56,494 nt of DNA from Phormidium sp. OSCR (GCA_001314905.1 LJZT01000015.1:1-56494); one strand, 5' to 3'; shown: positions 26,543 to 35,910, numbered from the stretch's first letter. Numbers and translations are program-made. Notes: generated from the letters alone by a model not told the origin.

Positions 26543-26606
26543 GGGAAGAGGGAACAGGGAACACCGGAACTGGGAACACCGGAACTGGGAACAGGGAACA
26601 GGAGGG
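26543..26606. repeat. STRR array (GGGAACA) with an embedded 15-bp repeat
   Basis: GGGAACA units mixed with two copies of ACCGGAACTGGGAAC, directly after the uspA stop. Same heptamer family as at 5.5, 28.4, 32.5, 47.2 and 56.4 kb. Confidence 0.85.
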
Positions 26607-26632
26607 TTAGTTAACAGTAAGAAAAGACGTAG

Positions 26633-26660
26633 GGGCAATCCCTTGTGGTTGCCCTCTTTT
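26633..26660 (+). terminator. Rho-independent terminator after uspA
   Basis: Arms GGGCAA (26633-26638) and TTGCCC (26649-26654), loop of 10, then TCTTTTT. It ends exactly at the convergent glycosyltransferase stop. Confidence 0.7.
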
Positions 26661-28417
26661 TAATCCGAGTCTTTGTGCGTGAACTTGTCGAGGCGATCGT
26701 GATAGACGCGGACAAGACGATAACGGCGTTTAGAATCGAGGAAATCATACTGATCCTCTCGTAACCCCAACATCGGTAATCGTTCGCGATCAGCAAACAC
26801 CAGCGTTGTCCCCGACAGATTCCCCTGTTCGACTTGTTGGCGTAAATCCTCTCGCCCCAACGAGGGACGAGACACGTAGGTTACTCGCTGCTGAGTGTAA
26901 AAGACAATCGAAGGCTTTTCAAACCCCACCGAGAGAAGACGATCGCCCGGTTGATACACCGCCTTGGCCGTATCCGCCATTTGCCGAACCGGTTGTTGGC
27001 GTAACTCATCCAAAAGCCCAAACATAGGATGAGCGACCAACAACAAAAAGAGCGCAAACCCTGTCACCTGGGCGATCGCCACCCCCCGGCGACGCGTCAA
27101 AATACAGGCTTCCACCACCGAGGCGATCGCCATAATCACCCCAGCCCCCCATGTCGTTAACCCCGACTCAAAAATCTTCAAATCAATGCGATCGACTACC
27201 GGATCGGGGCCAATCATAAACGGCAACACCGCCAGGGCGATCGCCATTACCATCCAAATCAGCCAACTTCCAGCATGACTCGCCGACAGCCAACGACGAG
27301 ACAGACTTGGGCGATGTAACATCTCCTCACTCAACAACAGAGACACCAAAATCGCCGCCGCCGGAATTAACGGCAACACATAACTCGGCAGTTTCGTCAC
27401 CGCCACCGTAAAAAAGACAAACACCCCGCCAAACCAAAACAGGGCAAAACCGCCCAACTGCTCCTGACGCGGTAGATTGCACCACCAACCGCGTCGCCAA
27501 ACCCGTAAACGGGCGATCGCCGCCAGCAGATAAGCGGACCAAGGGGCAAACCCCAGCAACACCACCCCAAAATAGAAATACCAGGGACCACTATGACGAT
27601 TCACCACCCGCGTGAACCGTTCGAGGTTGTGATAACCAAAGAAACTCTCAATATACGCCTCCCCATTAGCCCGCCAAACCAACAGATACCAAGGAACCGT
27701 AATCAACAGAAAAATTAGCCAACCCCGTAACGGTTGCATCTCTCGCCACACAGCTTTGAGAGTTCCTCCATACAGCAAAAAGCCACCAATGATCCCCACC
27801 GGAAGCACCATTCCCACCGGTCCTTTCGCCAAAACCGCCAACCCCATCCAGACAAAAAAGCTCAAATACGCCCGATTCTGAGTCTTTCCTTCCGTGGCGT
27901 AGCCCCAAAAAAACGACAACAGAGACAACCCCACACAAGCACACAGAAGCATATCCGAGACCCCCGTGCGTCCCCAAATAAACGTTTGAGGATTAAAAGC
28001 GATGGCGATCGCCCCCAAACTAGCCGCACCCCAAGGCAGTAGCCAACCCTGGCGACTTCCCGACGCAGGAGAGACAAACCGCCAGAGAGTGATATAAGTT
28101 GCCGCCATCAGGGCGATCGCCGACAACGCCGACGGAAGCCGCACCGCCCATTCATTGGTCCCGATGAGTTGATAGGCGATGGCCATCAACCAATACACCA
28201 ACGGCGGCTTATCAAAACGAGTTTCCCCATTAAAATACGGCGTAACCCAATCCCCCGTCACCGTCATCTGCCGGGCCGCTTCTGCAAACAGCGGTTCCGT
28301 CTCATCCACCAGATTCGTCGTACCCAACTGATACAGAAACGCTAACCCTCCTGCCAACACAACTGTTGACAGAGAGATACCCCAAACTAATTTCGGGAAC
28401 TTTTCAGGGGTGTTCAT
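26660..28417 (-). CDS. Family 39 (ArnT/PMT-type) membrane glycosyltransferase
   Basis: 585 residues from ATG 28417 (MNTPEKFPKLVW). A frame open to 28486 adds 23 residues that are only translated STRR repeat. The first membrane helix is followed by the periplasmic catalytic loop with DETEPLFAEAARQM (the Asp-Glu pair) and GETRFDKPPLVYWL, both typical of GT39/ArnT enzymes; about ten more hydrophobic segments and a soluble C-terminal domain follow. Such enzymes transfer a sugar from a polyprenyl-phosphate donor to lipid or protein. The acceptor is unknown. Confidence 0.88.
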   Translation of the reverse strand: MNTPEKFPKLVWGISLSTVVLAGGLAFLYQLGTTNLVDETEPLFAEAARQMTVTGDWVTPYFNGETRFDKPPLVYWLMAIAYQLIGTNEWAVRLPSALSAIALMAATYITLWRFVSPASGSRQGWLLPWGAASLGAIAIAFNPQTFIWGRTGVSDMLLCACVGLSLLSFFWGYATEGKTQNRAYLSFFVWMGLAVLAKGPVGMVLPVGIIGGFLLYGGTLKAVWREMQPLRGWLIFLLITVPWYLLVWRANGEAYIESFFGYHNLERFTRVVNRHSGPWYFYFGVVLLGFAPWSAYLLAAIARLRVWRRGWWCNLPRQEQLGGFALFWFGGVFVFFTVAVTKLPSYVLPLIPAAAILVSLLLSEEMLHRPSLSRRWLSASHAGSWLIWMVMAIALAVLPFMIGPDPVVDRIDLKIFESGLTTWGAGVIMAIASVVEACILTRRRGVAIAQVTGFALFLLLVAHPMFGLLDELRQQPVRQMADTAKAVYQPGDRLLSVGFEKPSIVFYTQQRVTYVSRPSLGREDLRQQVEQGNLSGTTLVFADRERLPMLGLREDQYDFLDSKRRYRLVRVYHDRLDKFTHKDSD

Positions 28418-28476
28418 AGGGAACAGGGAACAGGGAACAGGGAACGGGGAACGGGGAACAGGGAGCAGGGAATAGG
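28418..28476. repeat. STRR array (GGGAACA/GGGAACG)
   Basis: About eight heptamers, starting at the base next to the glycosyltransferase ATG on its upstream side. It occupies where the ribosome site and leader should be, so it may influence expression. Confidence 0.88.
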
Positions 28477-28494
28477 CACCAGGCAAATGATCGC

Positions 28495-29958
28495 CTAACT
28501 GAGAACCCAGTTCACCAGAGTCCGGACTGGGAAACCCGTTGCCCCAGTGCTGTTGTAGCCGTTGTCCTTGTCCGTCCAGACTGGGGCTGCAATATCTAAA
28601 TGAGCCCAGGGAGTTTTGTCTACAAACTGCTTCAAGAACAACGCCGCCGTAATCGAACCACCCGCACGGCTTCCGGTGTTTTTCATATCCGCGTGAACCG
28701 ACTTCATCACCTCAAAATAGGGTTCCTCTAACGGCATCCGCCACAACTTCTCACCACTTTTATCAGACGCAGTTAAGAAGGCCTCAGCCACCGTATCATC
28801 AGGACTCCACAAACCGGCGATCGTATCCCCCAGGGCAACCACACAAGCCCCCGTTAGCGTCGCCAGATCCACCATCGCATCCACCTCAAGTTTATCGGCA
28901 TAGACCAGAGCATCAGCCAGCGTTAAACGTCCTTCCGCGTCCGTGTTGTTCACTTCGATAGTTTTGCCATTTGATGCCGTTAGGATGTCTCCTGGGTGCA
29001 TCGCACGCCCGCTAATCATGTTTTCACAGATTGCCGAGATGAAGTGAACCTCCACATCGGGCTTCAGTTGGGCGATCGCCTTAGCGGCCCCAAACGTGGC
29101 CCCGGCCCCACCCATATCAATTTTCATGGTTTCGATGCCGCTTCCACTGGGTTTGAGATTCAGACCACCCGAGTCGAACGTTAGCCCCTTGCCCACAATC
29201 GCCAATTTCTTGCGGGGTTTACCTTTGGGCTTATAAACCATATGCACAAACTTCGGCGGGATATCCGAGGCTTGGGCCACCGCCAAGAAAGCCCCCATCC
29301 CGAGTTTCTGACAGTCCTCTTTTTCCAAAATGGTCAACTCAAGTCCATACTCATTGGCGATCGCCTGAGCGGTTTCGGCCAACGTCAGAGGATTGATACT
29401 ATTAGCCGGGGCTGCCACCAACTCCCGCGCCAAAATCACCCCAGAACAAATCTTCAGGGCCGTCTCAATGGCGGCATCTTCCCCCTCAAAGCCCAAAAGA
29501 TTAACCGTTTCCACCTGAGTGGTTTTATCCTCCTCCGACTTAAACCGCTGATCTTGGTGCAAGGCCAACTCAAAGCCTTCGACTAAAGCCTGGGCCGTCG
29601 AGGTTGAGTCATCATTCCAGACTGGGGTCGTCATTCCCACCGTCTTACAATTTTGCTGCTTGGCCAAACGAGCCATCGTTGCACTAGCGCGTCGCCAGTC
29701 ATCGAGGGACTTGGAATCTCCTAATCCCACCAAAATCACCTTGCGGATAGCACTTCCGCCGCCGACTCGGGTAGCGGCACTGTTGCCTAATTTGCCCTCG
29801 AACTGGCTTTCTTCGATCAGTTCGCTGAGGGTTCCCGCCAATTTCTCATCGAGTTTGGCCCAGTCGCCAGATAACGGCAAATCCGTCTCTCGAAGCCCTA
29901 AAGCCAGGCCATCCCCCGCCCAGTTTAGGGCCGTTGTTGCGATCGCATTAAATTTCAT
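28495..29958 (-). CDS. pepA: Leucyl (cytosol) aminopeptidase, M17
   Basis: 487 residues from ATG 29958 ([13 protein letters not shown]), which has GGAG seven bases upstream; an ATG four codons earlier (29970) is less well placed. The M17 signature NTDAEGRL (about 338-345), the metal/active-site blocks [11 protein letters not shown] and MKIDMGGAG, and [10 protein letters not shown] are intact. It removes N-terminal residues, chiefly Leu, from peptides in the cytoplasm with two divalent metals. The length is usual for the cyanobacterial enzyme. Confidence 0.96.
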   Translation of the reverse strand: MKFNAIATTALNWAGDGLALGLRETDLPLSGDWAKLDEKLAGTLSELIEESQFEGKLGNSAATRVGGGSAIRKVILVGLGDSKSLDDWRRASATMARLAKQQNCKTVGMTTPVWNDDSTSTAQALVEGFELALHQDQRFKSEEDKTTQVETVNLLGFEGEDAAIETALKICSGVILARELVAAPANSINPLTLAETAQAIANEYGLELTILEKEDCQKLGMGAFLAVAQASDIPPKFVHMVYKPKGKPRKKLAIVGKGLTFDSGGLNLKPSGSGIETMKIDMGGAGATFGAAKAIAQLKPDVEVHFISAICENMISGRAMHPGDILTASNGKTIEVNNTDAEGRLTLADALVYADKLEVDAMVDLATLTGACVVALGDTIAGLWSPDDTVAEAFLTASDKSGEKLWRMPLEEPYFEVMKSVHADMKNTGSRAGGSITAALFLKQFVDKTPWAHLDIAAPVWTDKDNGYNSTGATGFPVRTLVNWVLS

Positions 29959-30016
29959 CAAAAACTCCATCTCTCTCGTATCAATCTAGGCTATTGACTA
30001 GATTACCTGAATCGGC

Positions 30017-30715
30017 TCATTGGGGACACACGCAAAATCCGCAGTAGCAGCGACAGGATAACTCCGATGACTGACCGCGATCGCGATCGAGATAGTCTTG
30101 CAGATTCACATACACACTGTCATCAATATCACAGCGACTCGGCTGGGCATCCGCGAAGTCTAACTCAAACAGTTGTGACATCATCCCTTCCGTCGTCGGT
30201 TCCCGAGTCACCGCTAACGGAGGAACCGTCAGGAGAACATTCTGACGATTACAACCCGAGCGGCGATCGCCCACTAAACAAACCACAAACTGCCCATCCA
30301 CGCGACCCAAGGTTATATAATTTACCCCGTCATCGTAATATGCCTCTTGTAACCGTTGCGACGCTTGCCAACAGGGGTCTTCGGCTGGCAAGTCTGTTGT
30401 GGCTACCAGGGGCCATTGCAATAACGGCGAGGACTCCGTCGGCAGTTGTATCAACAAAACAAACCGTTGATTCTCCTGACGACAACTAAACTCTAAATGA
30501 CCCTGCTCTAAATGACCTTGCTCTAAATCACCTTGCTCTAAATTCCCCTGGGATAACCCAGCAGACGATGGCTGTTCCGGTTGAAACACCGCCGTTCCCC
30601 GGCCAAACCGTCGGCTGCCTTCAGGAGTGACCTCTTGAGCGATACTAGGATGGACTGATAGGGCGGCGATCGCCCCCATCATCGCCAAACCGCAATTCAA
30701 CCCCCATCTTTGCAT
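30017..30715 (-). CDS. Secreted protein with LEQGH repeats and Cys-rich tail
   Basis: 232 residues with a clear signal peptide (LAMMGAIAALSVHPSIAQ). Around residues 54-73 a five-residue unit is repeated (GNLEQGDLEQGHLEQGHLEF), encoded by 15-bp DNA repeats. The middle (CRQENQRFVLLIQLP, VVCLVGDRRSGCNRQN) resembles the COP23-type cyanobacterial exported domain, a weak match from memory. The last 14 residues are Cys-rich (CRCYCGFCVCPQ). Function unknown. It lies 46 bases downstream of the aminopeptidase start side on the same strand, with no sign of coupling. Confidence 0.7.
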   Translation of the reverse strand: MQRWGLNCGLAMMGAIAALSVHPSIAQEVTPEGSRRFGRGTAVFQPEQPSSAGLSQGNLEQGDLEQGHLEQGHLEFSCRQENQRFVLLIQLPTESSPLLQWPLVATTDLPAEDPCWQASQRLQEAYYDDGVNYITLGRVDGQFVVCLVGDRRSGCNRQNVLLTVPPLAVTREPTTEGMMSQLFELDFADAQPSRCDIDDSVYVNLQDYLDRDRGQSSELSCRCYCGFCVCPQ

Positions 30716-30895
30716 TCGCCTGTTGGTCCGTCGTCTCCGTATTCCCTAGTCTTTCAGACCACGAATCCCCTAAAAAGTGCCAAGGGAGACGAGCGCCTGT
30801 CATGACAAGCCACCTCAACCCCAGTTCACCCCATGCCGAACGACCGCTAAACCTAAACCAGACCATGATAGGATTTCCCCGCCTGCATCTTTCCC

Positions 30896-30938
30896 CTTTA
30901 ACCTTAATTGCCCTGTTAATTGCCCTGTTAATTGCCCT
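30896..30938. repeat. 12-bp tandem repeat before the rimB-like start
   Basis: About three copies of TTAATTGCCCTG, the last running into the start codon (CCCTATGACC). It takes the place of a normal ribosome site. Confidence 0.75.
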
Positions 30939-31385
30939 ATGACCGTTGCACCCCAAACCATCGGCTGGCGGGAATGGCTAAGCTTGCCGGAATTAGGGAT
31001 TACCCAGATTAAAGCCAAAATCGATACCGGCGCGAGATCCTCAGCCCTCCATGCTTACGACATCGAAGATATCCCTTCCCAGGGCGATCGCCCCCGCATC
31101 CGCTTTAAGGTGCATCCCCAACAACGGGATACAATGACAGTAGTGACCACCCAAGCCGATGTTCTCGATCGCCGTGAAGTCCGCAACTCTGGGGGCAAGG
31201 CTGAGTTGCGCTATGTCATTGTGACTCCGGTACAACTCGCGCAGCAGCAATGGCCCATTGAACTCACCCTCACTAACCGCGATGTCATGGGGTTCCGAAT
31301 GCTTCTCGGACGACAAGCGGTTCGCGGACGCTTCCTCGTCGATCCCGGTCACTCCTATCTCCTCAACCCCATTCCCCACCCCTAA
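30939..31385 (+). CDS. RimB-like retropepsin-fold protease (RimK-linked; often labelled ATP-dependent zinc protease)
   Basis: 148 residues from ATG 30939 (MTVAPQTIGWREWLSLPE); the longer frame upstream is repeat DNA. IKAKIDTGARSSALHA contains the Asp-Thr-Gly-Ala of a retropepsin-type aspartic protease, and VMGFRMLLGRQAVRGRFLVD is the matching C-terminal half. Proteins of this family beside rimK are reported to trim the poly-glutamate tails that RimK adds to ribosomal protein S6. rimK starts 110 bases downstream on the same strand. The older zinc-protease name has little support in these motifs. Confidence 0.85.
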   Translation: MTVAPQTIGWREWLSLPELGITQIKAKIDTGARSSALHAYDIEDIPSQGDRPRIRFKVHPQQRDTMTVVTTQADVLDRREVRNSGGKAELRYVIVTPVQLAQQQWPIELTLTNRDVMGFRMLLGRQAVRGRFLVDPGHSYLLNPIPHP

Positions 31386-31495
31386 TCCTCCCAGTCTCAG
31401 GGAGATCAAGAGAACTTCAGCCTGTTGACTTGGAGGCTGTTTGTTTTGATGGGCGTGTTGACCTCGTTCAAGTCTTGCTTTAACTCAACTTAATT

Positions 31496-32401
31496 ATGAA
31501 AATTGCCATCCTCTCCCAAAATGCTTCTCTCTATTCCACCAGACGTCTCAGAGAAGCCGGAGAACAACGGGGACACCAGATGCGAGTCATCGACCATCTC
31601 CGCTGTTACATGAGTATTACCTCTCACCGCCCCTCGATCATGTATCAAGGGAATCCCCTAACTGATGTTGAAGCCGTCATTCCTCGCATCGGCGCGTCTC
31701 ACACCTTTTATGGAACCGCTGTTGTCCGCCAATTCGAGATGATGGGAGTCTTTACCGCCAACGAATCCCAAGCCATTTCTCGCTCTCGCGATAAGTTACG
31801 CTGTCTGCAAATCCTCGCCCGTGAAGGGATTGGCTTACCCGTCACCGGCTTTGCTCACTCCACCAAGGATATTGATGGCCTCATTGGTATCGTCAACGGC
31901 GCACCCCTAGTGATTAAACTCCTCGAAGGAACTCAGGGAATTGGTGTTGTCCTCGCTGAAACCACCCCAGCCGCCACCTCTGTGATTGAGGCCTTCCGAG
32001 GACTCGATGCCAACATTTTGGTGCAAGAGTTTATCAAAGAAGCCAAAGGGGCCGACATTCGTTGTTTTATCGTCAACGATAAGGTCGTCGCCTCTATGAA
32101 ACGCCAAGGCGCACCCGGAGAGTTTCGCTCTAACGTCCATCGCGGCGGCAAAGCTGAGAAAATCAAACTCACCCCCGAGGAACGCACCACAGCCGTCCGC
32201 GCCGCCAAGGCCATGGGGCTAAAAATTGCCGGAGTCGATTTGTTGCGCTCCAATCACGGCCCGGTGGTCATGGAAGTCAATTCATCCCCCGGCTTAGAAG
32301 GGATTGAAGGCTCAACTGGAGTCGATGTCGCCGGCAAAATCATCGAATTTCTGGAGAAAAAGGCCGGCGCCAGCGCCCCCCGCGATCGCATTCCCTACTA
32401 A
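31496..32401 (+). CDS. rimK: RimK, S6-glutamate ligase (ATP-grasp)
   Basis: 301 residues, typical length. ATP-grasp landmarks: [19 protein letters not shown], the nucleotide-binding [33 protein letters not shown], and the Mg-binding [16 protein letters not shown]. RimK adds glutamate residues to the C-terminus of ribosomal protein S6 and can make poly-glutamate. With the rimB-like protease before it and an M14 deacylase after it, it forms a glutamate-tail cluster on one strand. Confidence 0.95.
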   Translation: MKIAILSQNASLYSTRRLREAGEQRGHQMRVIDHLRCYMSITSHRPSIMYQGNPLTDVEAVIPRIGASHTFYGTAVVRQFEMMGVFTANESQAISRSRDKLRCLQILAREGIGLPVTGFAHSTKDIDGLIGIVNGAPLVIKLLEGTQGIGVVLAETTPAATSVIEAFRGLDANILVQEFIKEAKGADIRCFIVNDKVVASMKRQGAPGEFRSNVHRGGKAEKIKLTPEERTTAVRAAKAMGLKIAGVDLLRSNHGPVVMEVNSSPGLEGIEGSTGVDVAGKIIEFLEKKAGASAPRDRIPY

Positions 32402-32627
32402 GCAGTTAATAGTTAATAGTTAATAGTTAATAGTTGATAGTTGATAGTTAATAGTTGATAGTTGATAGTTGATAGTTGATAGTTGATAGTTGATAGCCAG
32501 CCGGCGGGCGATGCCCGCTTTTTCTCTTGCCTGTTCCCCCTTCCCTGTTCCCTGTTCCCTGTTCCCTGTTCCCTGTTCCCTGTTCACTATTCACTATTCA
32601 CTATTCACTATTCACTATTCCCCCCCT
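32402..32627. repeat. Compound STRR block: three different heptamer families
   Basis: Between rimK and the M14 gene lie about 14 copies of AGTT(A/G)AT (32404-32500), then about seven of CCCTGTT (32535-32584), then about five of TTCACTA (32583-32620). The spacer 32500-32534 contains GCCGGCGGGCGATGCCCGC, a possible short hairpin. Three unrelated 7-bp units side by side imply that STRRs accumulate at the same sites. The block ends eight bases before the M14 ATG. Confidence 0.92.
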
Positions 32628-33584
32628 ATGCCCTTCAAAATTGGCGGAACCGAAATCCCGCCCCAAACTCGCCAACACCTCGAACTTCCCGTCGCTCGCC
32701 TACCGACGCAAACCCCCATCTCTCTCCCCGTGACTGTGATTCGCGGCCCCGAAGATGGCCCCATCCTCTGGGTGAGTGCCGCCATTCATGGTGATGAAAT
32801 TAATGGCGTGGAAATTGTCCGCCGCTTGATGGATTTAGTTACCCCTGAATCCTTGCAGGGAACCCTCATCATGGTTCCCATTGTCAATGTGTTTGGCTTT
32901 ATTGAACAATCTCGCTATTTACCAGACCGCCGTGACCTTAATCGCTCCTTTCCTGGGTCTTCTCGCGGTTCCTTGGCCTCTCGCCTAGCCAGTTTGTTCA
33001 TGAAAGAGGTGGTGTCTCAATCCACCCATGGCATTGATTTACATACCGCCTCAGACCATCGCGTCAATTTACCCCAAATTCGCGCCAATCTTGAGGATGC
33101 TGAAACTCATCGCTGTGCGATCGCCTTTGGTGCCCCAGTCGTGATTCACTCGACAACCCGCGATGGTTCCCTGCGCCAAGCCGCCACGAAACAGGGGATT
33201 CCCGTTCTTCTCTATGAAGCCGGCGAAGCCTTGCGTTTTAATCCTCAGGCCATTGAGTTAGGGGTCGAAGGGGTGTTACGGGTTATGGCTGCCCTAGGGA
33301 TGTATGATAATCCCCCCAATGCCACCCCAGTACCGCCGGTAGAAGCGCACAAAACCCAATGGATGCGATCGCCCCAGGGGGGAATCCTCCTCCTTGAGGT
33401 TGAACTCGGCCAATCGGTTCAAAAGCGGGAAAAACTCGGCATGATTGTCGATGTCTTCGGCAATATCCGCGCCAAGGTGAAAGCCCCCTGCGATGGCATC
33501 ATTATTGGCATGACCCAAAATCCCCTCGTCAATCAAGGGGATGGCATTGTCCATTTGGCACGATTCCCCAATCTTTTGGGTTGA
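32628..33584 (+). CDS. M14-family succinylglutamate desuccinylase/aspartoacylase-like protein
   Basis: 318 residues from ATG 32628 (MPFKIGGTEIPPQT); an open frame to 32490 is translated STRR. Zinc ligands of the M14/AstE-AspA fold are visible: His and Glu in AAIHGDEINGVEI and His in HGIDLHTASDH. A C-terminal beta domain (ILLLEVELGQSVQKREKL, KVKAPCDGIIIGM) has the barrel-sandwich look common in this group. It hydrolyses an N-acyl amino acid or a glutamate-type tail; its place next to rimK favours the latter, by inference. Confidence 0.88.
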   Translation: MPFKIGGTEIPPQTRQHLELPVARLPTQTPISLPVTVIRGPEDGPILWVSAAIHGDEINGVEIVRRLMDLVTPESLQGTLIMVPIVNVFGFIEQSRYLPDRRDLNRSFPGSSRGSLASRLASLFMKEVVSQSTHGIDLHTASDHRVNLPQIRANLEDAETHRCAIAFGAPVVIHSTTRDGSLRQAATKQGIPVLLYEAGEALRFNPQAIELGVEGVLRVMAALGMYDNPPNATPVPPVEAHKTQWMRSPQGGILLLEVELGQSVQKREKLGMIVDVFGNIRAKVKAPCDGIIIGMTQNPLVNQGDGIVHLARFPNLLG

Positions 33585-33715
33585 CAAATTATAGGATTCA
33601 TGGTAAGAGACGCAAAAAATTAGCGTACAAGAATCTAAGGAGGGATTTTTAACAAACCGTCCGGAATGGCGATCGCCCCCTCCCCAAAATTGGCTATAGT
33701 GGTTTCAGCACCACC

Positions 33716-33732
33716 TATATCAAATTGATATA
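33716..33732 (+). promoter_or_regulatory. Probable PadR operator
   Basis: Perfect inverted repeat TATATCAA-A-TTGATATA, 8-bp arms and one-base spacer, ending ten bases before the padR ATG. Position and symmetry suit autoregulation by the PadR repressor. A second hairpin-like sequence GTGGTTTCAGCACCAC sits just upstream (33699-33714). Confidence 0.65.
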
Positions 33733-33742
33733 TCAGATTTAG

Positions 33743-34303
33743 ATGTTAGAACTCTCCGCCCTCGGCTTACTGCAACGAGAACCCCTCCACGGCTATCGAC
33801 TCAAGCAGGAACTCGAACTGTTCATGGGCAGTTGCATGAGCGTTAACTACGGCGCGATTTATCCCCTCTTGCATCGCCTAGAAGAGCGCGGTTTCATCCA
33901 ATGCAGCATCGAAGATAGCCCCGAGAGCGGGGGTGAGCGCAAAATCTACAGCATCACCGCCGAGGGGAAACAGCGATGGAAAACTCTCATGCAACAACAA
34001 CCCCGAGACAGTTGGATGAAAAGTCGTTGTCGGTTTATGGTGAAATTCTTTTTCTTCAGCGATATCGAGCCTGACTTACGCCTACAACTCTTGAACTATC
34101 GGCTGCACGCCTGCCACAGCCGCCAAGACTATGTCCATCAGCAAGACTTTAGCCAAGACCCCTACCAGCGGGCCACCTGGCTGCGCCACCTGGATATGAT
34201 CAACGAGGAAATCGACTGGCTGCAAGAGCAACTCAACCAAGAAACAGCACGGGCAGCCAGCAGCAACGACTCATCCACCCTCAAACAGCATCAAGCCGTT
34301 TAG
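33743..34303 (+). CDS. PadR-family transcriptional regulator
   Basis: 186 residues. MLELSALGLLQREPLHGYRL, then VNYGAIYPLLHRLEERGFI and GGERKIYSITAEGKQRW, are the PadR winged helix; the C-terminal half is helical for dimerisation (PadR subfamily 2 type). It precedes the efflux genes by 74 bases on the same strand, so it likely represses them and itself through the palindrome just upstream, releasing when a phenolic or hydrophobic ligand binds. The ligand is unknown. Confidence 0.93.
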   Translation: MLELSALGLLQREPLHGYRLKQELELFMGSCMSVNYGAIYPLLHRLEERGFIQCSIEDSPESGGERKIYSITAEGKQRWKTLMQQQPRDSWMKSRCRFMVKFFFFSDIEPDLRLQLLNYRLHACHSRQDYVHQQDFSQDPYQRATWLRHLDMINEEIDWLQEQLNQETARAASSNDSSTLKQHQAV

Positions 34304-34377
34304 GCTTCAAACCCCTCACGGCAAACAAAACACCATTCCTGGTTAGTTTTCATCCCTCATCCTCTCCTAGGTCGATT

Positions 34378-35892
34378 ATGCAAACCGATAACATCTCATC
34401 TCAACCCAACGCACCCGTCGAACCCGAACAAGAGACTTCCGCCGTTGAACAAGAGCGCCCCAACCCGCCCAAATGGTGGCTGGTGTTACTACTGGGCCTG
34501 CTACTCCTCGGCGGCGGTGGCTTCCTCGGCTGGCAATGGTGGCAATCCCAACAAACAGCCGGACAAGAACAACAACAGGGGCAACCTCCGACCGCCGTCG
34601 AAACCACCCCCGTTGAAACCACCACCGTTGAGGATAGTTCCCAATTCGTCGGGACCCTAGAAGCCCAACAAACCGCCAGCCTGCGCTCAGAAAGCAACGG
34701 GGAAATTCGCGCCATCTACGTTCGTCCTGGGGACGTTGTTGGCCAAGGCGAACCCCTCGCCCAAATCGATCGCCGTGCCGTCGAAGCCAGTCTGGCCCAA
34801 GCTGAAGCCAACATTAACCGCGCCCGCGCCCGACTGGCCGAACTGCAAGCTGGGCCGCGACAAGAAGCGATCGCCCAAGCCCGCGCCCGCCTCAGACAAG
34901 CCGAAGCCAACCTACAAGATGCCCAATCTGGGGCCAGTCCCTCACAAATCGCTCAAGCCGAGTCGCGCATTGAATCGGCCCAGGCCACCCTAAACTTAGC
35001 CCGACAACGACTCGAACGGTTCCAAACCCTCGAAGCCCAAGGGGCCATTCCCACCGATGACCTCGACGAAGCCCAACAACGCTATCGCACCGCCCAAGCC
35101 GATTTCGAAGAAGCCCAACGACGGCGACAAGAACTCGAAGAAACCCAAGATAGTAGCATTAGCCGCCTCAGTGCCGAAGTAGAAGAACGACGAGAGGCCC
35201 TACGAGAACTCGAAACCGGGACTCGTCCTGAAGAAATCGCCCAAGCCGAAGCCGACCTGGATGCGGCCATGGCTGAGGCGCAATCGATTGAAGTCAACTT
35301 AGAAGATACTCAAATCATCGCCCCCTTTAGCGGCACCGTCGGAGATATTCCCCTAAAAGTCGGGGATTCCGTGAGTCGAGGTGACCTCTTCACCACCTTG
35401 ACCCAAAACGATCGCCTGGAATTGCGGTTAGCCATTCCCCTCGAACGCAGTAACGACCTGGATCTCGGCCTCCCCGTCGAAATCTTCGACCCAGACGCGG
35501 CCAACGAGGCCCCTCTGGCTGTAGGACGAGTCAACTTTATCTCCCCCCAAGTCGATCCCGAGTCCCAATCGATTCTGGTCAAAGTCGCCTTCGACAATCC
35601 CGAGGGTCGCCTGCGCGATCGCCAATTCGTGCGATCGCGCATCATCTGGCAAGAACGACCCGATACCATCGTCATCCCCACCACCGCCATCACCTTTGAA
35701 GGTCAACGACGGTTTGTTTTCGTGGCCACAGGAGACGGAGAAACCCTCACCGCCGAACGTCGCCAAGTCGAACTCGGAGACAGCCAAGGCGACCAAAGCG
35801 AAATCCTCAGTGGACTCGAACCCGGCGATCGCCTCATCACCTCCGGCATCCAAAAAATCCGCGACGGACAACCCATTACTCCCAGCCCCTAA
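34378..35892 (+). CDS. RND efflux periplasmic adaptor (membrane fusion protein)
   Basis: 504 residues. One N-terminal membrane helix (WWLVLLLGLLLLGGGGFLGW, about 33-52), the first half of a lipoyl domain (SNGEIRAIYVRPGDVVGQGE), a long coiled-coil hairpin with IAQARARLRQAEANL-type repeats (about 145-300), the second lipoyl half (TQIIAPFSGTVGDIPLKVGD), then beta-barrel and membrane-proximal domains. It joins the RND pump to an outer-membrane channel. The pump gene starts 18 bases downstream. No TolC-like gene is nearby. Confidence 0.94.
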   Translation: MQTDNISSQPNAPVEPEQETSAVEQERPNPPKWWLVLLLGLLLLGGGGFLGWQWWQSQQTAGQEQQQGQPPTAVETTPVETTTVEDSSQFVGTLEAQQTASLRSESNGEIRAIYVRPGDVVGQGEPLAQIDRRAVEASLAQAEANINRARARLAELQAGPRQEAIAQARARLRQAEANLQDAQSGASPSQIAQAESRIESAQATLNLARQRLERFQTLEAQGAIPTDDLDEAQQRYRTAQADFEEAQRRRQELEETQDSSISRLSAEVEERREALRELETGTRPEEIAQAEADLDAAMAEAQSIEVNLEDTQIIAPFSGTVGDIPLKVGDSVSRGDLFTTLTQNDRLELRLAIPLERSNDLDLGLPVEIFDPDAANEAPLAVGRVNFISPQVDPESQSILVKVAFDNPEGRLRDRQFVRSRIIWQERPDTIVIPTTAITFEGQRRFVFVATGDGETLTAERRQVELGDSQGDQSEILSGLEPGDRLITSGIQKIRDGQPITPSP

Positions 35893-35910
35893 CCCCCCCA
35901 AACTCCGAAG

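Noticed and set aside
30939-31385. Zinc protease activity for the rimB-like gene
   Set aside because: No HExxH or other zinc motif is visible; the DTGA motif favours an aspartic-protease fold despite the common database name.
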